Positions 7,896 through 17,049 of a stretch of DNA of 64,000 nt are shown here, piece after piece. Made by a program: the position numbers and the translations under genes. Below the pieces are notes generated by a model that was not told the origin of the DNA, ran no database searches, and saw only the letters and a program-made list of their open reading frames with translations. Source of the DNA: Pediococcus inopinatus (lineage in GTDB: Bacteria; Bacillota; Bacilli; Lactobacillales; Lactobacillaceae); NCBI RefSeq assembly GCF_002982135.1, contig NZ_CP019981.1, positions 248,001 to 312,000 of the forward strand, in the 5' to 3' direction. The first letter of the stretch is position 1. Each line of letters opens with the position of its first letter.

Positions 7896-9368
7896 GGCTC
7901 TATACTTTTTCCTGTTGATGAACTACCAATGTGGTAATCTATTAACAGGATTTTTTTGAAAAAAAAGAGGCCCACAGGTCCCCACACACAAAAAAATCCA
8001 CCCACTACAGCATCATCAAAGGATGTGAGAAACCATGAACCCTATAGATAATAATATAAAATTTTCACTCAGTATTAAAGACCCAAATGTTATTTTTTTC
8101 AGTTATAAGCATCAATTCATAAAATCAAAACCTGCTAAAGTCTATGTTGCCAATGTAAAAGCCACTTATACAAGGTGTCCTCAATGTGGTTTTGAAAACT
8201 TTAGTCATAACGGACACTATGTGTCACGCGTTTCATATCCGTCGGCCAACGCTAGTGAGCCCGTCTATCTTGAACTTCATAAAGAACGATTAATCTGTAA
8301 AAATTGTGGAAACTCGGTAATGGCAACAACAGACCTCGTCAATAAGTATTGTAATATTTCCAAAGCTACCAGACAAAAAATATTCATGCATCTTCAGGAT
8401 GATCGTACTCAGACTAGTATTGCTTTAGACAATAGTGTTTCTCCCAGTACCGTTTGTCGCTATTTAGACAACTATGATGATCTATTTCGGAGAAATTATC
8501 ATTCTTTACCTGAGCACTTATCTATGGATGAATTTCGTGGTGTTGGCGGCGATTTCCACTTTCTTTGTATTAACGGTGATGGTGATCATGAAATTCAACA
8601 GATCCTACCGGATCGCTTTAAACAAACTATTATTGATTACTTTAATAAGTTTGACAGCACCGCTAGAAAGCAAGTAAAGACAGTTTCTCTGGACCTTAAT
8701 AGTTACTATCAAGATATCGCCAGATTGGTATTTCCAAATGCCAAAATAATTGTCGATCGTTTTCATATTGTTGCGATGATGACTAGATCTTTTAACCAAA
8801 GTCGCGTTCAAATTATGAAAGAATACAAGAAACAATCCAAGGAATATCGGATGCTTAAATTCTCCTGGAAACTTTATTTAAAACACTTCGATGAGCTTGA
8901 GATTAAAAAAACATTTTTCGATCGACACCTTAGGAAACAAGTAACTCAACTCGAAAGAGTTCAGTTAGGTCTAGATGTTGATGAAAGACTGTTAAATACT
9001 TATAACGCCATGCAAGGCATTATGATATGTCTTAAAAATCACGACAAAGATGGTCTTGTTCAATATTTATATAACAACGATAAGCTTAGCTCGCAAATGA
9101 AAGATGTTTTAACCACATTTAAAAAGAATCTTGAAATAGTCCTCAATGCCAGTGAATCAAAGTATTCTAATGGTCCAATTGAAGGGATCAATAGAATGAT
9201 TAAGCAAATTCAAAGAACTGCCTTCGGTTTCCGAAATTATCACCACTTAGTTTCAAGAGTTAAATTACAACAAATGAGAACCAAACCAAACAAAAAGACA
9301 CTGTTAGAAGTTGCATAACTTCTAACAGTGTCCCAAATTCATCTATCAACAGGATTTGACAAAGAGCC
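7896..9368 (+). mobile_element. ISL3-family insertion sequence (copy a), complete
   Basis: Ends match as imperfect inverted repeats: GGCTCT at each tip and TCCTGTTGAT further in (7896-7920 and the complement of 9340-9368). The 8-bp sequence TTTTGTTT flanks it directly at 7888-7895 and 9369-9376, the size expected for ISL3 transposition, so both boundaries are firm (1473 bp). It carries one transposase gene. Just inside the right end a 16-bp perfect hairpin (9297-9332) overlaps the transposase stop codon and probably ends its transcript. Confidence 0.95.
8035..9318 (+). CDS. ISL3-family transposase
   Basis: A 427-residue transposase. The N-terminal zinc ribbon has CPQC and CKNC pairs, then a helix-turn-helix (SIALDNSVSPSTVCRYLD), then the DDE_Tnp_ISL3 catalytic domain with DEFRG, the IIVDRFHI segment, and the final acidic motif [12 protein letters not shown]. 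All three acidic blocks are present and the frame is open, so the element may be active. It differs clearly from the other four ISL3 transposases in the window. Confidence 0.95.
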   Translation: MNPIDNNIKFSLSIKDPNVIFFSYKHQFIKSKPAKVYVANVKATYTRCPQCGFENFSHNGHYVSRVSYPSANASEPVYLELHKERLICKNCGNSVMATTDLVNKYCNISKATRQKIFMHLQDDRTQTSIALDNSVSPSTVCRYLDNYDDLFRRNYHSLPEHLSMDEFRGVGGDFHFLCINGDGDHEIQQILPDRFKQTIIDYFNKFDSTARKQVKTVSLDLNSYYQDIARLVFPNAKIIVDRFHIVAMMTRSFNQSRVQIMKEYKKQSKEYRMLKFSWKLYLKHFDELEIKKTFFDRHLRKQVTQLERVQLGLDVDERLLNTYNAMQGIMICLKNHDKDGLVQYLYNNDKLSSQMKDVLTTFKKNLEIVLNASESKYSNGPIEGINRMIKQIQRTAFGFRNYHHLVSRVKLQQMRTKPNKKTLLEVA

Positions 9369-9483
9369 TTTTGTTTTGGAAAAGAATATAATCAAACCAA
9401 AAAAATCGTTCAAATCATTGAACTTTTTACGTGGTTAGTGTCATAATATGCGTATATTAATATTGAACGAATAATTAAAGGCG

Positions 9484-9954
9484 ATGATGATAATGGTTCC
9501 AATGCTTGGAAAAAGGTTTGCTCGGCTGCTGGTATTAAAAAGGGCAGGTTCTAATCCGAATAATGGTAACGCGCTGTGGTTATGTCAATGTGATTGCGGA
9601 AATCAAGTTGTGGTTGATGGCTATTCCCTTCGTTGTGGGCAAACAAGAAGTTGCGGTTGTTTAAAACGGGAAACTTCTCGTGAAAGCATCAAACATAACC
9701 CTGCGTTCCAAAAAAATGTGGGAAATGCAAATAACCTTACCGACAAGGACGGTATTAACTATACTTCACGAGATCTGACAAAACGTAATAAAACCGGAGT
9801 GGTTGGTGTGTCATATGATAAGGCATCGGATACTTGGTTTGCGCATTTGATGATTAATTATAAATATGTGCTTGCCAAGAGTTTTAAAGACTTTGATGAT
9901 GCAGTTGCGGCCCGAAAAAAAGCAGAACTTAAATATTATGGAAAGAATCGGTAA
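9484..9954 (+). CDS. AP2-domain DNA-binding protein with N-terminal zinc-binding segment
   Basis: A 156-residue protein. Residues about 30-60 contain cysteines in CQCDCG and SCGCL, a probable metal knuckle. Residues about 100-150 (NKTGVVGVSYDKASDTWFAHLMINYKYVLAKSFKDFDDAVAARKKAE) match the AP2/ERF-like fold found in phage-borne homing endonucleases. No HNH motif is visible, so it is either a nuclease remnant or a stand-alone DNA-binding protein. It stands alone beside an ISL3 copy and no other phage genes are near. Start choice between ATG 9484, 9487 and 9493 is uncertain; AAAGG at 9477-9481 favours one of the first two. Confidence 0.7.
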   Translation: MMIMVPMLGKRFARLLVLKRAGSNPNNGNALWLCQCDCGNQVVVDGYSLRCGQTRSCGCLKRETSRESIKHNPAFQKNVGNANNLTDKDGINYTSRDLTKRNKTGVVGVSYDKASDTWFAHLMINYKYVLAKSFKDFDDAVAARKKAELKYYGKNR

Positions 9955-9967
9955 TCATAGATAGTTA

Positions 9968-10003
9968 AAGGGTGAAAATCAATTTTGATTTTCACCCTTT
10001 TTT
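9968..10003. terminator. Bidirectional terminator
   Basis: Stem AAGGGTGAAAATCAA / TTGATTTTCACCCTT followed by T-runs on both strands, between convergent genes. Confidence 0.9.
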
Positions 10004-10011
10004 GAAGACAA

Positions 10012-10758
10012 TTAATTTTCAAAAAATCCTTGTTGTTTTAAGACTATTAATATCTGTGACCGTTTTTTGGGGCTGACCTGCATGTCATGCAAAATATGAT
10101 GACGATAGGTTTCAACACGATTATTAGTCCCGCGTTGCGCATAGTATTTTTCGATGGTCTGATCGTAAGCATCAAGCGTTTTTTTGTCTGGATCTTGATA
10201 GTAATTATCAAAGTGGACAGCTTCTAACGGCAATCTGGGTTTTAAATTAGGCTTTTCATCTGGATAACCAATCGCAATTCCGAATACTGGAAAAGTTAAT
10301 TTTGGGAGATGAAGGAGGTCAATTACTTGTTGGGCATCATTTAAAATGCTACCTAGAATGACTGCGCCAAGTCCCATACTTTCTGCAGCAGTCACAATAC
10401 TTTGACCAGCCAGAGCGGCATCATCAAATGCAGCAAGGCTTCGGTCACCATCATGAAGTAAGTGCGTATCGGTATCGGCTTCTTGACCGATAAATTCGTT
10501 TCGACGCTGATCGGCAACCATGACAAAGAGGTGGCCACTACTTTTTGTGAAAGGATAAGTTGTAATGTCGGCAAGTTGTTTCTTTAAATTAGCATCAGTT
10601 ACACTTATGACGCTAAATTGTTGCATAAACATACTTGAAGAAGTTCGTTGTGCCGCCTCTAATAAAGTGTGAATAACGTCTGCAGATAAGGCTTGGTTTT
10701 TAAAATGGCGAATGGATCGGTGGTGCGTCAGTAAATGTAAGGTTTTGTTATTTTCCAA
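10012..10758 (-). CDS. NADPH-dependent flavin nitroreductase (NfsA-like)
   Basis: A 248-residue FMN protein of the nitroreductase superfamily, closest in layout to NfsA/FRP. It has the N-terminal HHRSIRHFKNQAL, the FMN-contact SSMFMQQFSV, GAVILGSI near residue 135, FGIAIGYPDEKPNLKPRLP near 165, and a C-terminal extension typical of NfsA-type enzymes. It reduces nitro compounds, quinones or flavins with NADPH in the cytoplasm; the natural substrate is not evident. The start codon is TTG with only a weak AAGAAG upstream. It lies 24 bp downstream of the pseudouridine synthase gene and may share its transcript. Confidence 0.85.
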   Translation of the reverse strand: MENNKTLHLLTHHRSIRHFKNQALSADVIHTLLEAAQRTSSSMFMQQFSVISVTDANLKKQLADITTYPFTKSSGHLFVMVADQRRNEFIGQEADTDTHLLHDGDRSLAAFDDAALAGQSIVTAAESMGLGAVILGSILNDAQQVIDLLHLPKLTFPVFGIAIGYPDEKPNLKPRLPLEAVHFDNYYQDPDKKTLDAYDQTIEKYYAQRGTNNRVETYRHHILHDMQVSPKKRSQILIVLKQQGFFEN

Positions 10759-10782
10759 AGTCAGAATCTTCTTTCTATAAAA

Positions 10783-11673
10783 CTATTTTTCAAACTGGAA
10801 ATAATCAGGAATCGGAGCGGTTACGCATTTAGTTTCGTTTGAAAAAGGAAGTGGAAATTCGATTTTCCAAGAGTGTAAAGCCAATCGTTCACCAGAGTGA
10901 TACTTAGGATTATACAACGGATCGCCAATAATTGGGTGTCCTAAGCTCGCAAAGTGCACACGAATTTGGTGGGTGCGCCCGGTTTGTAATTGAACTTCTA
11001 CTAACGACTGATGGTCAGTTTCTTTGAGAACCTTAAATTCTGTCACAGCCATGGCGGCCTGTGTGCCGTTCACCACACGTTTGCGCTTGTCAGCCAAGGT
11101 TTCACCAATAGGCAGTGAAATAATGCCGTGTGCGTGCTGAAATTTACCTTGTACAACGGCAAGATAGGTTCGATGCACAACCTTTGTTTTAATAAAACGA
11201 TTATAGATAGGAATTAAAACCGGGTTCTTAACTACCAGAATAGCACCGCTTGTTTGTTGATCTAGCCGATGCACATTGTAAGGATAGCTATCGGTATTTT
11301 GTAGATAGGCGGCCAGATGGTTCATCAAACTACCGGTTTCACCTGGTTGGTTGGAATGCGTTTTTACGCCGGTTGCCTTATTTGCGATAAGAAGATCGTT
11401 GTTTTCAAACAAAACTTGAAGATTAGCGGTGCTATCGGGTAAAAAGCTTGGAATTGGAGTGGAAAAATTTTGTGAATCAAAGGTCATTTCAATTTGATCA
11501 TGGGGCGCTAATACCGTGTTCATCGATTGGTAGCGATGATTTACTAAGACACTTCTGTCGATACGTAAAAAGTGGACTTCTTTTTTGGAAAGAGCCCAAT
11601 TTTTTTGAAGAAGTTGTCTTAGAGCGGTTGGTTGAAAATCATCTGATAAAATGCGTTTGTAGGTCCACTTCAT
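10783..11673 (-). CDS. RluA-family pseudouridine synthase
   Basis: A 296-residue rRNA/tRNA uridine isomerase. The catalytic motif VHRLDQQTSGAILVVKN (about residue 134, Asp catalytic) and the RTHQIRVHFASLGHPIIGDPLY block are unmistakable. The N-terminal part has a degenerate S4-like region. Several RluA paralogues usually occur in lactobacilli, so the target base is not assigned. The start has GGAGTGA upstream. The gene follows uspA on the same strand, with that gene's terminator in the 73-bp gap. Confidence 0.9.
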   Translation of the reverse strand: MKWTYKRILSDDFQPTALRQLLQKNWALSKKEVHFLRIDRSVLVNHRYQSMNTVLAPHDQIEMTFDSQNFSTPIPSFLPDSTANLQVLFENNDLLIANKATGVKTHSNQPGETGSLMNHLAAYLQNTDSYPYNVHRLDQQTSGAILVVKNPVLIPIYNRFIKTKVVHRTYLAVVQGKFQHAHGIISLPIGETLADKRKRVVNGTQAAMAVTEFKVLKETDHQSLVEVQLQTGRTHQIRVHFASLGHPIIGDPLYNPKYHSGERLALHSWKIEFPLPFSNETKCVTAPIPDYFQFEK

Positions 11674-11691
11674 TTTAAATCACTCCAATAC

Positions 11692-11728
11692 AAAAGGGCC
11701 ATCGCAAACCAGTGTTTGTGAGGCCCTT
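11692..11728 (-). terminator. Terminator of uspA
   Basis: On the minus strand a stem AAGGGCC / GGCCCTT with inner CAAAC / GTTTG pairing lies between uspA and the pseudouridine synthase gene, followed by TTTTG. Confidence 0.75.
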
Positions 11729-11746
11729 AGGTTTTAAAATCTAAAA

Positions 11747-12205
11747 TTACTTAGCTTCTGCTTCAGGTTTTACAACTAAAACATCGCAAATAGCGTTTCG
11801 GCCCACATATGTAGCTACTGAACCAACCATTAAGCGTTCCAAAGCATTAAGTCCAGTTGAACCAATCATAATAAGTTCATTATGATGATCTTTGGGGAAT
11901 TCGTTAGCAATAACTGGTTTAGGGTTACCAAAACGAACGTGGACACTAACATCTTTTACGCCAGCGTCTTCAGCTTGTTTTTTAAGCTCTGCTAAGCGTT
12001 TTTGAACGTCTTCGGATAGCTTGTAAATGACGTCGCCGCTAACAGCACCCCCATATGTGTCACTGAATTGGTTCACTTCAAGAACATTTAGAATATCAAG
12101 ATGGGTGTCATTCCGTTTGGCAACTTCAATTGCCTTTTTCAAAACGGTGTCTGTAACCTTTGAGCCATCGATTGGAGCTAAAATGTTTTTATATTGTTGT
12201 AACAT
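11747..12205 (-). CDS. uspA: Universal stress protein, UspA family
   Basis: A 152-residue single-domain Usp. It opens with YKNILAPIDGSK and ends with the ATP-binding signature GSTGLNALERLMVGSVATYV (G-2x-G-9x-G-S/T). Such proteins are cytoplasmic dimers induced by stress. The start at 12205 is chosen because GGAAGGTGA lies five bases upstream; an in-frame ATG at 12226 lies before that site. The gene is divergent from the operon at 12853, with an extragenic structured repeat between them. Confidence 0.9.
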   Translation of the reverse strand: MLQQYKNILAPIDGSKVTDTVLKKAIEVAKRNDTHLDILNVLEVNQFSDTYGGAVSGDVIYKLSEDVQKRLAELKKQAEDAGVKDVSVHVRFGNPKPVIANEFPKDHHNELIMIGSTGLNALERLMVGSVATYVGRNAICDVLVVKPEAEAK

Positions 12206-12293
12206 GTTGCTCACCTTCCATTTCATATGGGTTCCTATGAATACTATATCATTTTTTGAAGGAAATGTAAGTGTTTTAGTTCAAAGTGAGTGA

Positions 12294-12605
12294 GGCAAAT
12301 CGCTAGAGAGATAAAAATAGACATGATGGAGGTGGGATCGCATCCCGCTGTGAGTCGTGTCTATTTTTATCTCTCTGATTTGCCGAGCTGTCCTAAGTTT
12401 TAGCAGAAAATTGCCGAGCAGGCGACGGATGCAGGATCGCATCCCGCTGCGATTTTTTGCGGCTGGTTTGTGCCACAAAAATCGACAACGACCGAAGAAC
12501 AGGAGGTTTTCTGTATGAAAACCACCAGCAAGGCGAAGCAGTGTGAGTCGTGTCTATTTTTATCTCTCTGATTTGCCGAGCTGTCCTAAAGCTTAGCAGA
12601 AAATT
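12294..12605 (+). repeat. Extragenic structured repeat element A
   Basis: Left arm 12294-12323 pairs with right arm 12358-12384 and again with a second right arm at 12551-12577 (27 paired bases, only GCT unpaired). Between the arms lie a hairpin GGGAT-CGC-ATCCC (12334-12346; copy at 12434-12444), a stem CGATTTTT / AAAAATCG (12450-12457 with 12477-12484), and a hairpin GGTTTTC-tgtat-GAAAACC (12505-12523). After each right arm comes a tail GAGCTGTCCTA...TAGCAGAAAATT (12385-12412, 12578-12605). A 64-bp direct repeat (12349-12412, 12542-12605) shows an internal partial duplication. The core and tail recur at 54288-54490. Nothing suggests coding. It lies between divergent genes. Confidence 0.85.
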
Positions 12606-12672
12606 CTGGCAATTTATTTAAAATTCGTAGTTTAACCAGAACTAATTACTATACTTTTCAAAAGAATACGGT

Positions 12673-12761
12673 TACAATATGTGTATATAGATGATGGCGA
12701 TACAAATACCGCCATTAATATTTAAGCACCGGGCTAGTTTCGATTAGCGCGGTGTTTTTTT
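12673..12761 (+). ncRNA. Possible small RNA or leader attenuator
   Basis: A possible -10 TACAAT (12673-12678, no good -35) is followed by a hairpin ATGGCG / CGCCAT (12694-12715) and a terminator-like hairpin AAGCACCG / CGGTG with seven T's (12724-12761). It could be a small RNA of about 80 bases or an attenuator upstream of the gene at 12853. Both readings rest on two hairpins only. Confidence 0.35.
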
Positions 12762-12852
12762 GTTCAATTGAAATATAAATGTAAGTTGTAACTTTTTATT
12801 GAGATGTTAGACTATGTAAGTAGGCTTTAACCAATATTAGGACGGTGCAAAA

Positions 12853-13311
12853 ATGAAAATTAAACCAAGTGATTTACTAGAAAGTATTCGAGACGAAAAA
12901 ATTGAACGAGAGACATTTAAGATTACAAGCACGAAACTTAAAAAGGATCCAAAAATGGCCTTAACACCAGTTTTTGGATATTTACAAGAAAACCTAAAGA
13001 ATCCAACTGCTGTGGAAGCAACTGTCACAATTAAAAAGGACGTTGTGTGCAAGTTTCAAACAAATATTATTAATCTACCGTACAATTATCCAAACAAGAT
13101 TGAGCAACTAACAGACGCCGACACAGAATATGAGCTTCAACTCTATGCAATTTTTGAAGCAGAAGATATTAATGCTTCACACCTCAGAATTGATTTGATG
13201 GGCACGGTAGATAATTTTCTAGCTGGGGATGCGGATGTGTATAAAAATATTACGGATTGGCTAGCATTGCAATTCGAAAAACTAGATTCAGATAAAACAA
13301 AACAGGAGTAA
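12853..13311 (+). CDS. Conserved hypothetical cytosolic protein
   Basis: A 152-residue soluble protein with no signal peptide, membrane segment or motif I recognise. It is lysine-rich at the N-terminus (KLKKDPKMALTPVFGYLQENLKN) and acidic later (EAEDINASHLRIDLMG). GGACGGTGC precedes the ATG. The stop is two or eight bases before the start of the L,D-transpeptidase gene, so the two are almost certainly co-transcribed. A cell-envelope role is only a guess from that neighbour. Confidence 0.7.
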   Translation: MKIKPSDLLESIRDEKIERETFKITSTKLKKDPKMALTPVFGYLQENLKNPTAVEATVTIKKDVVCKFQTNIINLPYNYPNKIEQLTDADTEYELQLYAIFEAEDINASHLRIDLMGTVDNFLAGDADVYKNITDWLALQFEKLDSDKTKQE

Positions 13312-13319
13312 AGGTGCCT

Positions 13320-13964
13320 ATGAATCGTTTACTTAAAATGTTAACAGTAGCCGGGATTTTGTTTCTGGCTGTGTTCTTGATTAGCTTACGGTTTCATCCG
13401 GCAGCTACAAAAACAAAGCAACAAAATTTGAATCAGGTTTCGGTCTCTAATTTACCAAAAGAAAAGAAATCAAGTTCAAAGTCTAAAGCTAAGAAAAAGG
13501 CAGCCCGCCCCGCGTACATGCGGGCAGTTAATTGGAAAAAATCTTCAGAAACTAAAGCTTATCCGGATTTAAAAAAATATAGTGATGTGTGGATAAAAGT
13601 GTCAATTGCTAAACAACGTGTTTACATTTTTAACAATAAAACTCGTTTATACACCATGTATGCCTCTACAGGGTCAAAGAGTTCGCCAACACCAACCGGA
13701 ACTTATCATATTCAGGCTGAACGGGGAACGTTCTTTTATAACGCGCAATCTAAAGAAGGCGCGAAATACTACGTTTCTTGGAAAGATCATGGCGTGTATT
13801 TATTCCATTCCGTCCCAACTAATGAACAAGGGCAGTTTCTGGTGAAAGAGGCTGAAAAGCTTGGAAAAGAAGCTAATTCGCATGGGTGTATAAGATTGGC
13901 AGTACCAGATGCAAAGTGGTTGTACACTAATATTCAAGAAGGAACGAAAGTTGTCATTCACTAG
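13320..13964 (+). CDS. L,D-transpeptidase (YkuD domain), membrane-anchored
   Basis: A protein of about 214 residues. It has an N-terminal signal-anchor (LLKMLTVAGILFLAVFLISL), a Lys/Ser-rich linker, then a YkuD domain with the catalytic signature SHGCIRL near residue 187 (Cys nucleophile, His and Ser-His conserved) and the upstream conserved histidine in YLFHSV. It acts outside the membrane, cross-linking or modifying peptidoglycan, or anchoring proteins to it. Two starts are possible: ATG 13320 after AAAGGTG, or GTG 13314 after AGGAG. The former is listed. The next gene, 11 bp downstream, is interrupted by insertion sequences. Confidence 0.9.
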   Translation: MNRLLKMLTVAGILFLAVFLISLRFHPAATKTKQQNLNQVSVSNLPKEKKSSSKSKAKKKAARPAYMRAVNWKKSSETKAYPDLKKYSDVWIKVSIAKQRVYIFNNKTRLYTMYASTGSKSSPTPTGTYHIQAERGTFFYNAQSKEGAKYYVSWKDHGVYLFHSVPTNEQGQFLVKEAEKLGKEANSHGCIRLAVPDAKWLYTNIQEGTKVVIH

Positions 13965-13974
13965 GGGTTAAGTT

Positions 13975-14021
13975 ATGAAAAATAAAATTCGCGAATTTTT
14001 AAATAAAAAAAGAAAATGGTT
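13975..14021 (+). pseudogene. 5' fragment of a small membrane-protein gene split by insertion sequences
   Basis: ATG at 13975 opens MKNKIREFLNKKRKWLK and the frame is cut by the left end of an IS3-family element. The rest of the gene resumes after the element at 17079. Together they would encode about 78 residues: a basic N-terminus followed by two hydrophobic stretches. It follows the L,D-transpeptidase gene by 11 bp and was probably the third gene of that operon. Confidence 0.75.
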
Positions 14022-14054
14022 GAAGTGAACCCCCAAGATTGGACAGATAAAATC

Positions 14055-15607
14055 GGAAGTTTGTCAAATGGTGTTGAAGGATAGTTTCTATCCTTTGGAG
14101 ATCTCCTCGTGTGGGAGATCTTTTTTGTTGTTTTATTAGTTGCAGCGTTTAATCTGGTGTGTTGTCTGAATATCGTACTTGAAGGCATAACAAATAAGCC
14201 TACCATCGTGACGTTATTGTGGTAGATAATCTAGGCAATCAGCTGGTAGACGCGTGTGAACATATTGGCCTGATTGGAGAAGCCATAACAAGCACGTTTG
14301 AGCTCCTTGATCTTACGGTTGATGCCCTCTATCGGTCCGTTAGAGTAGGACGATTTGGCGGCGTTAATTACTCCATTAAGATTCTTTCGTAGGGTATGCA
14401 TGGCCGTATCTAGGGGCGTGCCGTTAGGCTGATAGTTAGTGATGATATTCTTGAGTTCATCAGCGTGACGCCCCATCAAAGCATCGTGGAGATCGATGTA
14501 GGTTTCATAAGCTGTTTTGAAGGCCGGAAACGTATCGGTTCCAATATCAATAGCGTTCTGTTCGGTCGAGTACTCATTCAGGCCGAAGAGGTAGCGGCTC
14601 TTTTGTGCGTCAGGGGTGGCCTTGTGGAATAGGCGCCATAGTGATTTCAGTACTTTATATTCCCGCGAATGCTTGTCGAGTTGCTTTAAACATTGAGTGC
14701 GAATGGTATCCATCGTCCGGCCCATTAATTGAATAATGTGGAACCGATCAATAATGAGTTCGGCGTTAGGGAATAGTTCGTGCACGAATGCCTGATAGGA
14801 GGCGTTCATGTCCATGATGACGCGTTGAACCGCGGCCCGTTCTGCGGTGCTGTACTGACTAAGAAAGAACTGTTTGATGGTTCTATTAAGGCGGTCGCTA
14901 AGTACTTTAACTGATTTGTGAGTGTCGGCGTCAATGCAAATAAACGACATGGAGCCGTGCGTGGAACGGAATTCATCAAAGCATAGATTAATCGGTAACC
15001 GGCGGCTCGCGTGTGGATGAATATTAGCCGTCAAAATACGCTGAACTGAGTTTGTCGAAATACCGGTGAGACTGGCGATAGTCTTAGCCGGGAGTGATTT
15101 ACTGGCTAGCTTCAGCACATGAGTCGCTAGTCCGTGACCGATGGCGTGGTTGGTTGATACCACTGGAGTGGTGGCCGTACAAGTGCTATGGCAGTTACTA
15201 CAACGCCAGCGTTGCTTGTTTAGCTCTAGAATTACGGGCCGGTCCATGGGTCCTGCAATGTGGACATGAGTGAGCTTGTGTCCGTTAGGGTGCAACGTAT
15301 TGTATCCACAGCTGGGACAGCGCCTGAGTGTGTAGGTAAGCTCTGCCTGGATGACCAAATACTTTTTGCGACCCGAGCCCCGACCATGAAATTCATCACG
15401 AGTACCGAACACCTGAATGTTTGTGTCTGTAATTCCCAGTAATTTAAGTGTATTATCTAGTTGAGACATCTATTCCTACCCCGCTTATCTTGAGTTTCGT
15501 CGCTTAAAGCATAGCACTAGGGAGGCTTAGATGCCTTTTTTTGTTATCAAAAAGGGCCTAGTACTTTTGGAATGGAAATACTTTCCAACACCAAAAATTT
15601 TAGACCC
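14055..15607 (-). mobile_element. ISL3-family insertion sequence (copy b), nested in the IS3 element
   Basis: Both ends have GG...GGTGTTG at the same 15-base offset (14055-14076, and the complement of 15586-15607). The direct repeat ATAAAATC at 14047-14054 and 15608-15615 is a perfect 8-bp target duplication lying wholly inside the IS3 leader, so this insertion is younger than the IS3 element. It carries one transposase on the minus strand. Confidence 0.95.
14231..15469 (-). CDS. ISL3-family transposase
   Basis: A 412-residue transposase of a third ISL3 subtype. It has N-terminal CPSC and CSNC zinc pairs, the [17 protein letters not shown], then [20 protein letters not shown] and [12 protein letters not shown] as the acidic catalytic blocks. 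The frame is intact. Its GC content appears higher than in the flanking genes, in line with recent arrival. Confidence 0.95.
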   Translation of the reverse strand: MSQLDNTLKLLGITDTNIQVFGTRDEFHGRGSGRKKYLVIQAELTYTLRRCPSCGYNTLHPNGHKLTHVHIAGPMDRPVILELNKQRWRCSNCHSTCTATTPVVSTNHAIGHGLATHVLKLASKSLPAKTIASLTGISTNSVQRILTANIHPHASRRLPINLCFDEFRSTHGSMSFICIDADTHKSVKVLSDRLNRTIKQFFLSQYSTAERAAVQRVIMDMNASYQAFVHELFPNAELIIDRFHIIQLMGRTMDTIRTQCLKQLDKHSREYKVLKSLWRLFHKATPDAQKSRYLFGLNEYSTEQNAIDIGTDTFPAFKTAYETYIDLHDALMGRHADELKNIITNYQPNGTPLDTAMHTLRKNLNGVINAAKSSYSNGPIEGINRKIKELKRACYGFSNQANMFTRVYQLIA

Positions 15608-15634
15608 ATAAAATCTAATCTTGGGGGTTCTTTT

Positions 15635-16171
15635 ATGGTTAAATTTAATTTTGATTTCAAAGTGAAAGTAGTAACTGAATATTTAGGTGGTCTGCCCGTT
15701 AATTCATTAGCACACAAATACAGGATTGGTAGTAGTGCCACAGTTTTAAATTGGATTCAAAGATATGAGAAATTTGGCCTTAACGGTCTTAAACGCAAAG
15801 CAATGGATTTAGAATATGCTAGCCAGTTCAAAGTCGATGTATTAAACTGGAGAAAACAAAATCAGGCCTCGCTTCCAGTAACTGCCTTACATTTTAATTT
15901 ATCCTCGCCGAGTACCATTTGGCAATGGGAAAGTCGGTTTAAGGCATTAGGAATTGTGGGTCTAGAGCGAAAGCGAGGCAACGCCAAGAACATGGTAAAA
16001 CACAAGAATAAAAGTCGCAAACCCATTGTCCAAAAGGACAATTCCACAGCCAAAGAGGATTTAAAACAGCTTCAAAAAGAAAATGAAATGTTAAAGATTG
16101 AGAACACCTACCTAAAAAAATTAGAGGCCTTAACTCGGAAAAAATCAGTACAAAAGAAATCTCAGAAATAG
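15635..16171 (+). CDS. IS3-family transposase OrfA
   Basis: A 178-residue helix-turn-helix protein (IS150 type). It contains two related HTH repeats ([21 protein letters not shown] and [19 protein letters not shown]) and a C-terminal leucine-zipper segment ([21 protein letters not shown]). The A-run in CGG-AAA-AAA-T near 16138-16145 is a plausible -1 frameshift site that would fuse it to OrfB. Start ATG 15635 follows the left-end hairpin. Confidence 0.9.
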   Translation: MVKFNFDFKVKVVTEYLGGLPVNSLAHKYRIGSSATVLNWIQRYEKFGLNGLKRKAMDLEYASQFKVDVLNWRKQNQASLPVTALHFNLSSPSTIWQWESRFKALGIVGLERKRGNAKNMVKHKNKSRKPIVQKDNSTAKEDLKQLQKENEMLKIENTYLKKLEALTRKKSVQKKSQK

Positions 16172-17049
16172 CCATCGAGTTAAGGCAACTATTCCAAACT
16201 TCTATCAAACTGATTCTTAAAGTAATCCAAATTCCACGCAGTACCTATTACTACACTCAGAGTCATGAGAGACGTAAATTTGATGATGACCAGATTATTC
16301 AAGCAATAGACGAGATTCGCCAAAAAGATCCAAAATACACCAAAAAATACGGCTATCGAAGACTTACAAATGCATTACATGATTTAGGATTTAAAGTTAA
16401 TCATAAACGCGTTTTGCGAATTATGCAGGAACACGGGTGGTTGTGTCATGCCTTTAATCGACAAACTAAAAAATATAATTCATATAAAGGTTTAGTGGGT
16501 AAAATCGCCGCTAATCGCTTAAAGCGACGCTTCAAAACCGATAGACCTTATCAAAAGCTCGTCGCAGACGTTAGTGAATTCAGATATGGAAGCATGGGAA
16601 TGAACGAACGAGTTTATCTCGAACCAGTTCTTGATTTGTTTTCTGGAGAAATTCTAGCATTCAATATTAGTGAACATCCAACAGTTAAATTCGCAATTAA
16701 ACCACTTAAGGAGGCTTTAGAAAAACTACCAAAACTAAATTACCGGACAACAGTCCATACTGACCAAGGCTTTCAGTATCAACATCGACACTGGCAGCAG
16801 GTTTTAAAGAAACATCACGTTTATCAAAGCATGTCACGTAAAGCAACTTGTCTTGATAATGCGGTGATGGAGTCTTTCTTTCACATTATGAAGGCTGAAA
16901 TGATGGATGAACATTTTGAAGATAAAGCTAGCTTAGTCCAAGCAATGACCGAATGGATAGGTTTTTATAATAATCGTCGAATTAAAACAAAATTGAACGG
17001 CAAGTCCCCGGTAAAATACCGAGAACTCGCCGTTCAAAAAGCAGCATAA
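16139..17049 (+). CDS. IS3-family transposase OrfB (catalytic part, made by -1 frameshift)
   Basis: An rve-type integrase core. The frame is open from within the end of OrfA (about 16139; exact junction not known) through IRQKDPKYTKKYGYRRL, YQKLVADVSEF (first D), TVHTDQGFQYQ (second D) and ATCLDNAVMESFFHIMKAE (E), ending NGKSPVKYREL. Its first ATG is at 16423, far inside the domain, so expression as an OrfAB fusion by programmed frameshifting is expected. All catalytic residues are present. Confidence 0.85.

Noticed and set aside
9484..9954. Prophage remnant
   Set aside because: Only one phage-associated domain is present; flanking genes are an IS element and housekeeping enzymes.
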